Assembly (NCBI GenBank): GCA_958295665.1
Contig: OY282558.1
Coordinates: 20,211,409 to 20,275,408 of the forward strand
Direction: 5' to 3'
Source: Tipula vernalis
Taxonomy: Eukaryota; Arthropoda; Insecta; Diptera; Tipulidae
DNA length: 64,000 nucleotides
A program made the position numbers and the translations under genes. Shown here piece by piece: positions 12,227-24,012 of this stretch (positions within the stretch are counted from its first letter, which is position 1; each line of letters begins with the position of its first letter). Below the pieces are notes generated by a model. The model was not told the origin of the DNA. It searched no databases and saw nothing but the letters and a program-made list of their open reading frames with translations.

Positions 12227-13508
12227 ACCGTGGCGACTAATTTATTTTATTCAATTTATGATATTTATAAAATGCATTGATTTTTGAAAGCACAATAATT
12301 TATTGGATGTTACTTCTCCAATATTCGATATGCAATTGATTTTATTTTACGTTAACAAACTAGAAATTAACAATTAATTACGTCGTGGATATAACGCAAA
12401 CCCAAATCAGCAGATTTAATGGTTTGAACGTTATATAAACAAAAATATGATAATTAAGTATGTACGGATGTTAAATGAGGGTGACCAAAAAGTTTTAAAT
12501 GCAATATGTAATAATAAAAATAAAAATTAATGATTTTGAAATTAAAAAATAATAAAGTATAATAAAAATTAAATTACGAAGATTATTCAATGTATTTTAT
12601 TTAACTTTTTGTATGGGCAACGTAATTTCAGTAAATTTTTAAGCAACATAACAAAAATAAATATTACTATAAATTTACTGCGGTCTTTTTCCGAATGCGC
12701 TAATACAACTTGATGAACTAATTTTTAAATCACCATTTGTGATTCAAAATCCATGTCGGATCAAATGTGATTGTTGCTTCACATATAAATTTTGATCTGA
12801 CCCGGATCACTATGCATCAAGAAATGCAGCTAATATTGCAAATAAACCTTAAATGATTATTTTTACAGAATTCGACTGAACAATCCCAAAATCAAATTAA
12901 ATTTTCATTTTATTTATTTTTTGTAATTAAAAAAGAATATTTTAAAATTTATTAGGAATCTTCTAATTTGATAAATTACCTTCATTATCATTAAAAGTCT
13001 TTAATACAGGTTGGGGAATTTCTAGAAATTTTAAAATACTAGAAACATGTACAACAAAAAAGAAAATATAAAAGTTTTCAATGCACCAATCTCTTTTTGA
13101 GTAGTTTGTGAATTGAATAGCATTCTAAGTTTAAAGTAATGTTTTGAAGTTCTTAAAATTTCTTAATTCTCTAAAGTAATTAATTCGGTTTGGATGTGAG
13201 AGAAGATTTTATGTGGAATTGGCAAAATTGATTGTTTAATTTGAAAAAATTCATTTTCTTTAAAAAATGTAAAACTTTTGCAAAACCAGCTAACAGAACG
13301 ATGAAAACATATAAAGTGAATTCTATTACAATTTAATTTTTACTTTTTTATTAATTTTTTTGTTGAATGTTAATTAACTCATGTAATTTCTAATATGCTA
13401 CTGGTGGTTAGACCATTTTAATTGTGTTTCGATTAATACGAGAAGTATATTAGTATTTACGAACAGTAATTCAACGAAACCGACTAATAGACATAATTCT
13501 ATTTATTT
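12227..13508. other. AT-rich DNA without recognised feature
   Basis: No coding similarity, terminal repeats or tandem structure seen. Confidence 0.6.
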
Positions 13509-13991
13509 AATTAAATGATTTTTAATATGTTTCGAAGATTGTAAGAAAATTCAATCCAGTTTCGAACTGATGAGCTTTGATTACGAAAAAATCAATCTTC
13601 TTATCAGGCCGCGGCGACTGGAATGATTATACCACAATTTACATTCTATATATACAGAATGTGCTGTGCTTTAAGTACTAGCGAATCGTACTAATACAGA
13701 TGAATTCTCTTACAATTTAAAAAAAAAAAAAAAAAATTAGCTCACACACAGAGCTGTGTGAATATCGTGAAGAAGAAAATAAATTGTAAGAGAATTCATC
13801 TGTATTAGTACGATTCGCTAGTACTTAAAGCACAGCACATTCTGTATATATAGAATGTTAATTGTGGTATAATCAGTTCAGTCGCCGCGGCCTGATGAGA
13901 AGATTGATTTTTTCATAATCATAAGCTCATCAGTTCGAAACTGGATTGAATTCTCTTACAATCTTCGAAACATATTAAAAATCATTTAATT
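13509..13991. repeat. 483-bp palindrome of a SINE-like dispersed repeat
   Basis: The left arm (13509-13719) and right arm (13781-13991) are inverted copies of about 211 bp with only a few mismatches, separated by a 61-bp loop that starts with a run of A and contains a small CACACAGAGCTGTGTG palindrome. Each arm holds CCGCGGC, the word AAGTACTAGCGAATC and, near the outer end, AGTTCGAAACT, which resembles a Pol III B box (plus strand at 13933-13942). A weak A-box-like stretch lies about 60 bp upstream of it. A single, non-palindromic copy including the loop is at 44489-44696. This is either a head-to-head SINE pair or a foldback element. It has no coding capacity. Confidence 0.8.
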
Positions 13992-16234
13992 ACAATTTAA
14001 TGGTAGTAAAATACTTTAGAGTTTTAGGCAATATACAAAACAAAACAATATATGATTTTATATAGCCAAAATTTGTTGGCCAAGACGAAGGTTTTAAGAA
14101 AATAAACAAATTCGAACCTGTATAAAGTCCATTACCAAGTAGCGAATAATTAATCGAAAAAAAAAACAAATCGTTATCTACTACATGTTTCATGTCATTA
14201 ACAAACCAAAAAAAAAAATGATTACATGTTTTCCAATCGAATGGCATATGATTTTGGATTGAGTGGATGGAAAACAAATTTTTTATGTTAACAAAATTTT
14301 CTTGTCAAATTTTTATCTATTATTTATCTAATATAACTACTAGTTTTAATTAATACATAAATTATTATATGTTTATACGTTATAATGTATGTATGGTATA
14401 TCTACTATTTTCATAATATGTATACTCAAGTGGGTTAACATAATTTTAAAATTTTGGCAAATTTATTTCGCGTACACATAAAAAAAATTAAGTTTTTTTT
14501 TTTAATTGCAATTTTCATTTCATTCATCCATAATAATAACACAAGAAACGTTGTTAATTTTTATGTTGTATATTCACTTGGGATTTTATTGAAAATTTCC
14601 CACTGTGTAAATAAATAGGCGAGAAAATTCTGCGAAAAACATGTTTTATCTGTACGAGTAATAGTCAGAAATTTAATATTCATTAGAAAAAAAAAAAAAT
14701 ATTTTTCAAATCAGTTGGTACTCGAATTTCAAAGATAGTTTTATAGGTATAGAGAATCATTGTAATTTGAAAGGCTTATCGTTAACAAAAAATAAACTAT
14801 AAAATTTAATTTTAAGCATTTTAAACAATTTATGTATACAAGATAAATAAATAATCGGCTTATAGTTGTAAGAAAATTATTATTTTTTGTTTTAGAAAGA
14901 AAAATTCATAAATAATTTACGAAAGTGTACCCGAAAAAAGAAAAGTACATAAATCAATTTTTTTTTGATTTTTATGATGTTTTGTGTTGATTACAAATAT
15001 TTACCCGCGAACGCACGCAGTGAAGTAAGCTTATTTATTTATTTCATTAAAATAAAAAAAAATCCGGGATTTAAAAAGAAAAAAACATGAAACGAAATAT
15101 TTTACGGTAGATAGTGCGAGACGTTAGAATAAAAAAAAAATATTTAATGTCTTTAAAATTAGTTTTCCACCTATCTAAATATTATTGAATATATACAATG
15201 GATATATTTAAATCGATAATAATAAAATCTTATCACCTTTGTGTAAAGTCAGTAGTATCTGTGCCAGTATATATTCCAGATGTTTCCGATTAGATGGATT
15301 TTAAAGATGGAACAAATTAATGTTTATAGACAATGCAAGGTTTTTCCTATATTCCATATATTTATCGGATCAACTAATCGTTTCAAGAAATATAAATCCA
15401 ATTTTATGCAAAATAGCTGTGGGATGCAGATGTGCATTAGAATCTAGTTTTGGAATATTATATTATCGATTTATATATTGAACCAGTTTTTAGAATGTGG
15501 TATGAATAAAATATTTTGATTTATATTTTATGGACCACAATCTGCATTTCTGGTAAAACTAGGAAAATTATTTTATTTAGTTATGATCTTACATATTTGA
15601 TATTCCACGTTAGCAAATTGTCATAACTGGTAAATATTGTATAGCTAATTTTATTTTATAGATTGTTAGATATTTGAGAATTCTGGAAAAATTTTAAATT
15701 CAGAATGGTAGCAGACAAGACGTTTTGGAATTTAGAAATGTATATAATTTATGAATTTATAAATTAAGAATTTTGATATTTTCTCAACAAATAAAAATGT
15801 TTCATTAAAATAAAAAATAAAAAATATTTGATATAAATAAGTTAGTGGCCGGGAGAATTACTTAAACCATTTGTATTTATATTATTCAGCCATTTCTAAA
15901 GTCATATTTTAAGTTTACTAGTTTAGTTCGATGTTTTCTGTTAATTTCATGCCATATTTAGGGAATTACACAAGCTAAACTTAGGTACTTGTGCAAGGAT
16001 CTTATACCATAACTACTCAAAAACATATTTTTAATTTGGTACGATGTGAGTAAACTTTATTTCTTTAAAATTTCCTGGGGCTGGAATAAGGAGAGCACAA
16101 ATTATGGAAAACTAAACATTTTTGAAAACAAGTTTCGATTCAACCTGCCAAAATGAATACCACATTTAACCGTGGTCTTGATTTTAACCTGGAAGGTCAA
16201 GGATCAAGGTGATTATTTTGTTTTGTTTAAAAGG
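13992..16234. other. AT-rich DNA without recognised gene
   Basis: Very AT-rich with many homopolymer runs. A 95-codon minus-strand frame at 13990-14277 begins in the palindrome arm and has no motif; I regard it as chance. Confidence 0.6.
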
Positions 16235-16239
16235 GTGGG

Positions 16240-16330
16240 TGCATGCAGTGCAGGATGATAGCATCGCATGTGAATAGTAGGTGTTCCGATGTCTCCTTAC
16301 CACAGTCGGAGAATCTGCACTAGTCCGTAA
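16240..16330 (-). pseudogene. C-terminal Cys/His cluster of the R1/LOA-like element
   Basis: The minus strand encodes CRFSDCGKETSEHLLFTC, the Cys/His-rich tail found after RNase H in many insect LINEs. It confirms that the element runs to its natural 3' coding end. Confidence 0.65.
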
Positions 16331-16519
16331 GGCACCTTCCCATTTTATGTAGATGGCCGTTAAAAGGGCCGTGCCCTATTAAAAACCAGGTAAGGGAACT
16401 TAGGGCTTGGCGGTCCATCCTCGGTGCTTCTCCCAGACGTAACTAAATAATTTCTTGGCCTGTCTCATCCCACTGGAGGACTCCCAGACTAATTTCCTAT
16501 AGTTCTGCTCCCAGTCCCT

Positions 16520-17217
16520 TATACCATCTGCCAAATGGGTTTTGGAAAAAGCAATACTAGGACTGGGGCTGCCTCATTTCCTTTAATTGTGGAGTGGCCA
16601 GGAGACCACAAAAGGGTGACTTTATTTACTTTAGCCAGTTCTAATAAATTACAGTATCAGCTCCAGATCAATTTCGAATTGAACAATGATGGTCCTAAGG
16701 CTACCAGAACTGCCTGGCTGTCCGAGATTATATAGATCTCGGTCTTCTTTTATTTCTTTTTGAGACATTGAAGCACACATACCTCAATAGCAAAGGTCTC
16801 TGCCTGAAAAACTGTGGGGTGCTACCCAGTGGTATGCATAGCTCTAGGTCAGGCCCGACTATCCCTGCACCGGTATCCCCGTCTGTTTTCGACCCATCCG
16901 TGTACCATATAGAAGCATGGCGAGGGGAGGGAGGAGATAATATTCTCTACCAGTGCCCTATCCGGAAAACTAACAGTAAAATTCCTCCGACAGTCTATTG
17001 TCCTTAACATGAAATCCGATAGTTGGATCAATTCCTCCTTAAAGTTTAATTTATGTAGGATACTGTTGTGCCTTACAGTTTTAATTTTGGCTATTATTTT
17101 TAGGCTCAGACCTCTTGAACCGGCTACTTTTTTAATGTGTAGGTGCAGTGGTGAGAGCCCCAGCATTCTCTCAAGGGCAGCTGTTGGACAAGTCCTCATT
17201 GCTCCAATTGCACCCAC
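16520..17217 (-). pseudogene. RNase H domain of the R1/LOA-like element
   Basis: Pieces in different frames show the RNase H signature motifs: a TDGSK-like stretch near 16895, SDSQA near 16720 and GHSTIKGNEAA near 16570-16600. The frame 16849-17217 supplies the linker between RT and RNase H (GAIGAMRTCPTAALERMLG). At least two frameshifts separate the motifs. Confidence 0.75.
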
Positions 17218-17277
17218 ACAGATTAACCTCTGGATTTTATCCAGTATTCTTCGAGCACCAGTATGCTCCGTCTTTGG

Positions 17278-18260
17278 CTACCACATAAACGCCGCGTAAG
17301 AGACTATAGGTCTAATGATAGCCCGGTAGAGCCAAACCAACATTGGTGAGCTCAGTCCGCACGTTTTGCCAAACATTTTATGGCAGGTGAAGTAGGCCTT
17401 ATTCGCCTTGTTTGTGATATGATTTAAGTGGGGATTCCATGTCAATTTCTGATAAAGTACGACACCCAGATATTTAACCCCCGTTGACAGTTGTAGAGTT
17501 ACCCCCCCCGCCCCTTCCAGGGTTATCGGCGGGAGGCCAATTTCCCTCCGGTTAGTAAAGAGAGTGTAGTTGACCTTGTTGGGATTTACCGTAATGCCCA
17601 CCTCCGTGCACCAATCATTTACTACCTCAGGGCTTGTTGCATCCTTTCTCCTACTGTGTTTGCGAATCTGCCCCTAACCATCAAGACTAGATCATCCGCA
17701 TAGGTAATGTTCGAGAAGTCTAAATTTCTCAGTCTTGTAAGTAATTGATCCATCACGATCAGCCACAATAAGGGACAGATAACACCTCCCTGGGGGCAAC
17801 CCCTGGTGGCCGCTATGGTGATGGTTTTGTCTCCAAAAGAGGCCGTAATCCTCCTTTTTTCCAATATGTTTATAATCCAGCTTACGGTGGAGGGGTCTGT
17901 ACTCCTTGCTAGTGATTGCTCCTGAATTACCTCAAAACAAGTGTTATAAAAAGCTCCCTGGATATCAATGAAGGAGCATAGTAATAACTATGATATAATA
18001 ATATATTCTGAAGCGTATCTTCGATTTCCGATGTCAACTCGTGTAGGGCCGTTTCAGTTAATTTAAATGCTTGGTAGGCGTGCTGCCTAGAGTCCAGAGG
18101 GTATCTTTGGAGAGTGTTGGATCTGATACCCAGAATTTTCTCCATGGTTTTCAGTAAAAATGATGTGAGGCTAATAGGTCTATAAAACCTAATCTCCTCT
18201 GGGGATGTTTTTCCCGCTTTTGGGATAAAAATCACCCGAACTTGTGAGCCCCCTTTGGGA
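17278..18260 (-). pseudogene. Reverse transcriptase domain of the R1/LOA-like element
   Basis: Three consecutive frames make up the domain. 17927-18235 has FIPKAGK, FYRPISLTSFLLKTMEKIL and DSRQHAYQ. 17622-17864 has ATRGCPQGGVICPLLWLIV and the catalytic YADDLVLMVRG. 17278-17601 is the thumb, with KYLGVVLYQKLTWNPHL and the YRAIIRPIVSYAA motif. Breaks fall near 17925, where an AT-rich piece replaces expected coding sequence, and between 17601 and 17622. The catalytic Asp pair is preserved. Confidence 0.88.
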
Positions 18261-18315
18261 CCAGATATAGTTATGTACGCTACTTGCGTTGGATTCTTCC
18301 TGATCCCTCAGTACT

Positions 18316-21300
18316 GTCAAGGTGATTTAGAAGTTAAGAACATTTTTTAAAATAGAAACCTTTATTTCTGACTTAGGAAATGGAGAGAAAGAAAAATTCT
18401 ATGTTCTCCTCCAAGGTAACTAGAAGGTCAAAAACTACTTATTTTGTGAAGAGCATTCGTATAAAAGATAGTTTGACCAACATTTCTTAAATGAAATTGT
18501 AAACTTAGAAGAGAGAATGCTTTTTCCGGTAACATAGGATTTAAAGGGAGTTAAAGGCTTCGAATTAAAGACCTTAAAATGATGCGCTCTTTCTATTTCA
18601 GGAGTCAAATATAAGGGTTTTTATATAAAAAAATTGACTTCACCTATAAATGACCCTAAGGTTAAGGTCATTAATCGATGTCCTCATCGAATCAAACAAC
18701 TTTTGTACAAAATTTTTTCCGGATAAGTCTTTCCTGAACAGTTACGTAGGCTATTTGGTTTCTACTCTGTGTAAAATAAGTCGTTCATTCAATTATTAAT
18801 CGTTTAAGAGTTCGTTTCTATGGACACCTACCGTGTGATGACGTGTTGTAGTCCCTTAAACAACCAAATTTGGATTAAATATACTGTGATGCCAATTCTC
18901 ATAAGTTGTTTAAAAAAAATTCAACAACAGTTGATTTACGCAGAAATCTACCTCATCGCTAAAATGATCTGCAAAACTGGTATTTACAATTTTGTTATTT
19001 TTTTAATACAACAATTACGTTAAGAATTTTTCCCTTAATGTTCCTTTACGAATACGCAACCACACGCATCGTTACTAAAGAATGGGAAAAAAGGGAAGGA
19101 ACATGGAAAGAATCATAAGAGGGTACGTTAGATAGAGCATCCATTGAGTGTTTATGGGTACTAGGTACGTCTCTCAGATGTTCTACTCTACCAAAATTTG
19201 ACAAATTGTTTTCTCTGGAGGTATGTTCGATTATTTAGATAAGATTTCGTCTTGTTCTTGAATTTTATTTGAAGTACTTTCTACACTGATCCTTTCTAAA
19301 CTGTCGTTTTTATATTCTGAGTACCTGTGCTTATATCTATCAATTCATACTTTTTGCGTTTTATGCGTGAAAAGTGTATTTAGTTCTTATAGAAGATAAA
19401 TGCTTGTTGTATCATTTTTCAGTCAAACCGTATAAAACGTTTCACTTGTTTAAAAGTGTCAGGTTGATTGAATTGTTAGTCGCCCTAATACCTTGGAAAA
19501 AACCAATTTTTTTTAAAGTGAAGATCGCAAACTTTTAACGGTTTATATTTGTTTTGTTTATAAATTTTTGTACACAACTTGCTCTTTGTGTCCATTGAAA
19601 TTTGACTTCGGGATGGTTGAAAGTAGTTTCATTTGTACAAAGACAACTCCTAAATGTATGGGCTGTCAACCAATTTTTAATTTCCTCGTCAATTATAAAG
19701 ATTTCATGCATCGAAATTCCGTTAATTCGTTACCCCCTATTATGTTTTAACACAATAACAATCCAACACAATTTTTCAATGTAAGAGTAATCACTCGCTT
19801 AAAAGAAGAAATCATACAAATTTTAGGAATCGCGTTTGTCGTCCTTAATTAAATTCGTACAACCGTTTTCCAAAATAAAAAAAAGCGAAAAATTGAAAAT
19901 TATCGTTCATTCTAATTATTTTTAATCAACCCATCAGCCTTTATCAGATTTTGTTTATACATATGTATATGTATAATGTATATACATTCAACAGCCGTAC
20001 ATGTTCCACATTTCAAAAAATTAATTGATTAATTATGTTATATTCTCAATGAAATTAAGCTTTGAATAATTAAATTGGGTTTGGCCGGTTTTCGATAAGA
20101 GAATGGTTGGGTTTCACAACGATCCAAATTGTAATCGAGTAAATATTGTACCAGCTGAAAGTTTTATGTTTCGGTACATAAATTTAGTAAATCGATTTAG
20201 CTGTATTTAATTATGTATTTTAATATGGCGTAAAGGTATTAAGGTTTAATTTTAAATACCGAAGACCAAACCATTAAAGTCTTGAAGTGGGTCGATTTTT
20301 TTTAAGCTTTATAAGTCTCACAAAGGCGATAATTTGTCTGGAAATAAATACATACAATAAATAAATGGATTTTTTCTTATATTCAGTTATATCCAAATCG
20401 ATTTTTACGATACACCCTTAGAGGATTATATAGAGGATATATTCAGACAATTTAATAAAATGCTTTTAAATGTTTACCAAAAAGATTTAGAGATGTCTAA
20501 ATAGTCAACTTAAGATATTTTTTTTATATTTCAAAATTAATTATTTTCATCCTAGACTAAAACATAAATGATTAAATTTGAGCTGGCCTGGAGGCTATTA
20601 TTTATATAATACTCGTCTAGACTCAATCTGCCAAATGGACACCATGACGCGATAAATTAAAATTAAAAACAGATTAAATTATATATAAAGGAATTATAAA
20701 TCTATTTAAAATTGTGTTAGTCAACTATTGATTGTATAATTACATTACAACTTCATCGTTCTTTTATTATCACGCCAACAAATTTACATAAAGGATTTAG
20801 AAATTTTTTATTTCACTCACATAAATAAAAAAACATTGATCGATTGCTCATAAATTATACAAATCAGCATAAAAAAATGAGAATGTTCTTCAACTTGATT
20901 TATTAATTGAATTATGTAGTTACACAAAAAAAAAATCACTCTTCAGACGTCGTTTTCGAATACACATAAAAACTGAAAGTTCAACAACACATAAAATCCT
21001 TTTTTAAAGCTTTTTGTTACCAAAAAAAAGGTCTGATAACAACTACCAAACAAAATTACCATATAAGCGTTATTATGATGGTTTTAAACAGATTAATGAA
21101 GGCAAACTATTTTACTGTATGTACATATTCGATTAGCTATCTTGGGGTTAGGCTGTTGTTTTTATTATTTTCTTTTTTATCCCACAAAAAATCATTTAAG
21201 TTAATCATTATCCTTTTTAGTTTGGTCCTAAACTAACACAACTTTTCCATTTCCTAAATGGTATACTTTAAGAAAAACAAAAAAAATTTTATACCTACCT

Positions 21301-23194
21301 ACGTGTATTACATTTTCCGAAACAGAAGAAAATCGATTGTCACCACACCTATAAAGTGTTTTTCTGATAATCTTTTCAAATTTAGTTTCGTTATTTACAA
21401 AACAAACATTAAAATACAAGAAAACAGCTGTTTATTTACAGGTAATTAATCTAAACTAAATAAAAGTGTAAAGGAAAATATCTGGGATGTTTTTACTATA
21501 GATTTTGTTGTTTCTTTACTTATGTGTATGAAGAAAAGAAAAGCTTAATACAAATATGTATTTAACGTTCTGTTTTCTGTATTTCTTATAGATATGTGAA
21601 ACTCACCCTACTCTTACTCCATTACATAAATTATTTTCATAAATTTTTCGAAATTTCTTGAAATGAATAGATAATATTTGAATAAGCATTTAGTTTAATT
21701 GAAATTTATGTATTATGTATGTATTAGGTAAATACTGTTGATTTTGAATAAGCTTATGGGGTGTGAATTGTTAAAGAATGAGTTACAATATATCGAACTA
21801 AGCAGTACTGTTTTAATTAAATACTTTAATAATACAAAAAGCAATTTCCATGAAATAAACTGTTGGACGACATAAAGTTGACTTTATTCGCAAGATGCAT
21901 CCAATTATTAAAATCAAATGAGGTTTTCTATGATTTAAGCGCCAGCCTACCGGATAAATAAAATTTACAGTGCAAAATGGAGTCAATCGATTAGTTAGAT
22001 GAGGTAAAAGGAGCTGCGAGTTCAAATCTCTCGTCTAGAAATTTATCTTTTTAAAATAATGACATCGGTTGGTCAATAAATTCTTGCGGATGCTGCCGCT
22101 TACGCGTTACGAATATTGAATTTTCTTTCAATATATTTGTGCGACATTCAACGAGCTTAATTATATTATTGCTGGATGTATATATTGACAGAGTCAACAA
22201 TTTTCGGAAAAACTTTAAACGCAATTTTAAACAAAATCATTTTAATAACGCCTGAGACAAACTCAATTTTTGTTATTGCACTTACAGCACTCTTATCAAA
22301 ATTTTGAGAACCATTTGCAATATGAAAATTTAAGTTTAAGTATTTCTCAAATTTTAGTAATGTTGAAAATTATATTAAAAAAAAAATCAGCTGTTTAATA
22401 TTTCTAATCCATTATACACATTTTTTGGGGAGGAGGCCACAATAAAGTCTACATTCGGATCGGAGGTTTTCGTGGTTTTATTATTACATTTGATCACAAT
22501 AAATTTTCCATACAGGTTGACCTAAATTTCTAAGTTTTGCCAGGTCGCTCTAGCAATTTAAAATGAGAACAATATTTCTGGAAATGGCAACAGCCCAAAT
22601 TGGATGCGAAAATATTAAATTTTCCCAGGATCTAGGAGAAATTCAGTACGAAGAATTTTAAAGACCAATATAGATAAACAACCCTTCACGCCCAGCTTCG
22701 AATACATCGCAAATATTCCATATCAATGTGTAGCAGCGAAACTTTTGTACACTATTTGTGAAGGATCTTTTGATGACAAAAATTTTAAAGAATGTTTTCG
22801 TCGACCTTCCTAATGATATCGTTTCAAGAAAAGCAATTTAATGTATGAAACTGTTTTTGAATAGCATGAAAATTCTTCTTGAGCCAAGTCTCATAAATTA
22901 TGAGGATTTCGTAGTTGTCATCGCGAAACCTCAAAAGAATTCACCTCGAATATTGGAAGCACCATGGTAATAGATTAAAGTAGAAGGTTATCTGTAGGTT
23001 GATCGCTGGGCTTTATGATATTTAATGTTGTAATTGCCTGTGTTAAAAATAAGAAATTCACCTTAATGGTTATTAGCCAAACAATATATAATTTCGCAAT
23101 AATAAGCTGAAGGATAATCAGTGGCGGTTCGTGATTAGGTGAACTAAAAAATAAATTCTTCCAGCTATGAAATATTTAAACAATTTGTATATCT
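18316..23194. other. AT-rich DNA without recognised gene
   Basis: No protein similarity seen on either strand. Short frames at 18820-19023, 19568-19784 and 21228-21449 have no motif and overlap on opposite strands or frames. A B-box-like GAGTTCAAATCTC occurs near 22018, but no matching acceptor stem or A box was found. Confidence 0.6.
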
Positions 23195-24012
23195 TCTTCA
23201 CTTCAGCATATTTGTGGATCGTTGGTATATAATTGGCCTTCAAATAGCCCTAAAGGAAAAAATCTAAGTGTGTTAGATCGCAAGATCTTGGCGGCCAAAT
23301 GATGTTCCTTCGATTCAATTACGAAAGCGTTCGTGCAAAAGATCAATTGCTGAAACCACATGTTAAAAAATTCGTAATCATGTTCCGTTATCAAGGTCCA
23401 TTTACAGTAACAGCACTTTTCGCAAAAAAAAACACACCAGACAATAATTTTCTGTGGATGCATCGGGTTTTCCATTTTTCTCGTGGATTTTCTTCACCCA
23501 AGATTCGGCAATTTTGTTTGTTTACAAATCCACCCATTTCAAAATTTGCTTCGTCGCTAAAGATGACTTTGTTGAAAAAATCGCATTTTCATTGTTTTTT
23601 TTGTATGGCTCAATTAGCGAACTGAGGATGTAATCCAAAGTCTGATGGCTTTATTTTTTGAGTTATCTGAATCTTATATTCCTTAAAATAAAGATCTTTG
23701 AGCAAAATTCTGAATAAAGTGGTTGGTGGAATGTGTAATTGCTGTAAACGATTGCGAATTGATATTCGTGGACTGCCTTTAACCTTTACGATGGTATATT
23801 TTGCTTTTTTCATTCTTTACCGACCCAGTTTCCACAAATTTTGCAACCATTTTTCGAATGGCCACAATGGACGGACAATTTTTCTTTCTATATTCTGTAC
23901 GAAATTTTTAATAACTGGCATTGTCATTTGACAAAAACATATGGCAGTCTATTACAAAAAATATAAATTGCGGCCAATTTAAAAATTAACCTCAAATTGG
24001 AACACCCTTTAC
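23195..24012 (-). pseudogene. Tc1/mariner-like transposase relic
   Basis: Reading leftwards: 23610-23813 gives the helix-turn-helix part (GSPRISIRNRLQQLHIPPTT, then KPSDFGLHPQFAN). About 23480-23530 is a FVNKQNCRILGEENPR-like stretch, and 23203-23475 gives MHPQKIIVWC, NMWFQQ and RFFPLGLFEGQLYTNDPQ. This order matches the widespread insect Tc3-like transposase family (HPQ.V.VWC, D.WFQQDGA, D.TPLDFFLWG). The catalytic Asp after WFQQ is lost and the second motif is degraded (LRFFPLGLF). The right end (23972-24012) looks like the element's terminal repeat, AAAGGGTGTTCCAATTTGAG when reverse-complemented. No partner is found on the left, so the 3' side is truncated. Confidence 0.8.

Larger units (their letters stand above)
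16235..18315 (-). mobile_element. R1/LOA-like non-LTR retrotransposon, 5'-truncated and decayed
   Basis: A GC-richer island about 2.1 kb long. Reading leftwards it contains, in order, reverse transcriptase, RNase H and a C-terminal Cys/His cluster, which is the domain order of RNase H-bearing LINEs of the R1/LOA/I group. The endonuclease is absent, as expected of a 5'-truncated insertion that starts near 18315. The 3' end is near 16235 and no poly(A) or target duplication was identified. Several frameshifts and stops break the frame. Confidence 0.85.

Noticed and set aside
21960..22045. Possible tRNA or tRNA-derived SINE (GAGTTCAAATCTC)
   Set aside because: A B-box-like word is present, but no A box at suitable distance and no pairing acceptor or anticodon stems could be found.
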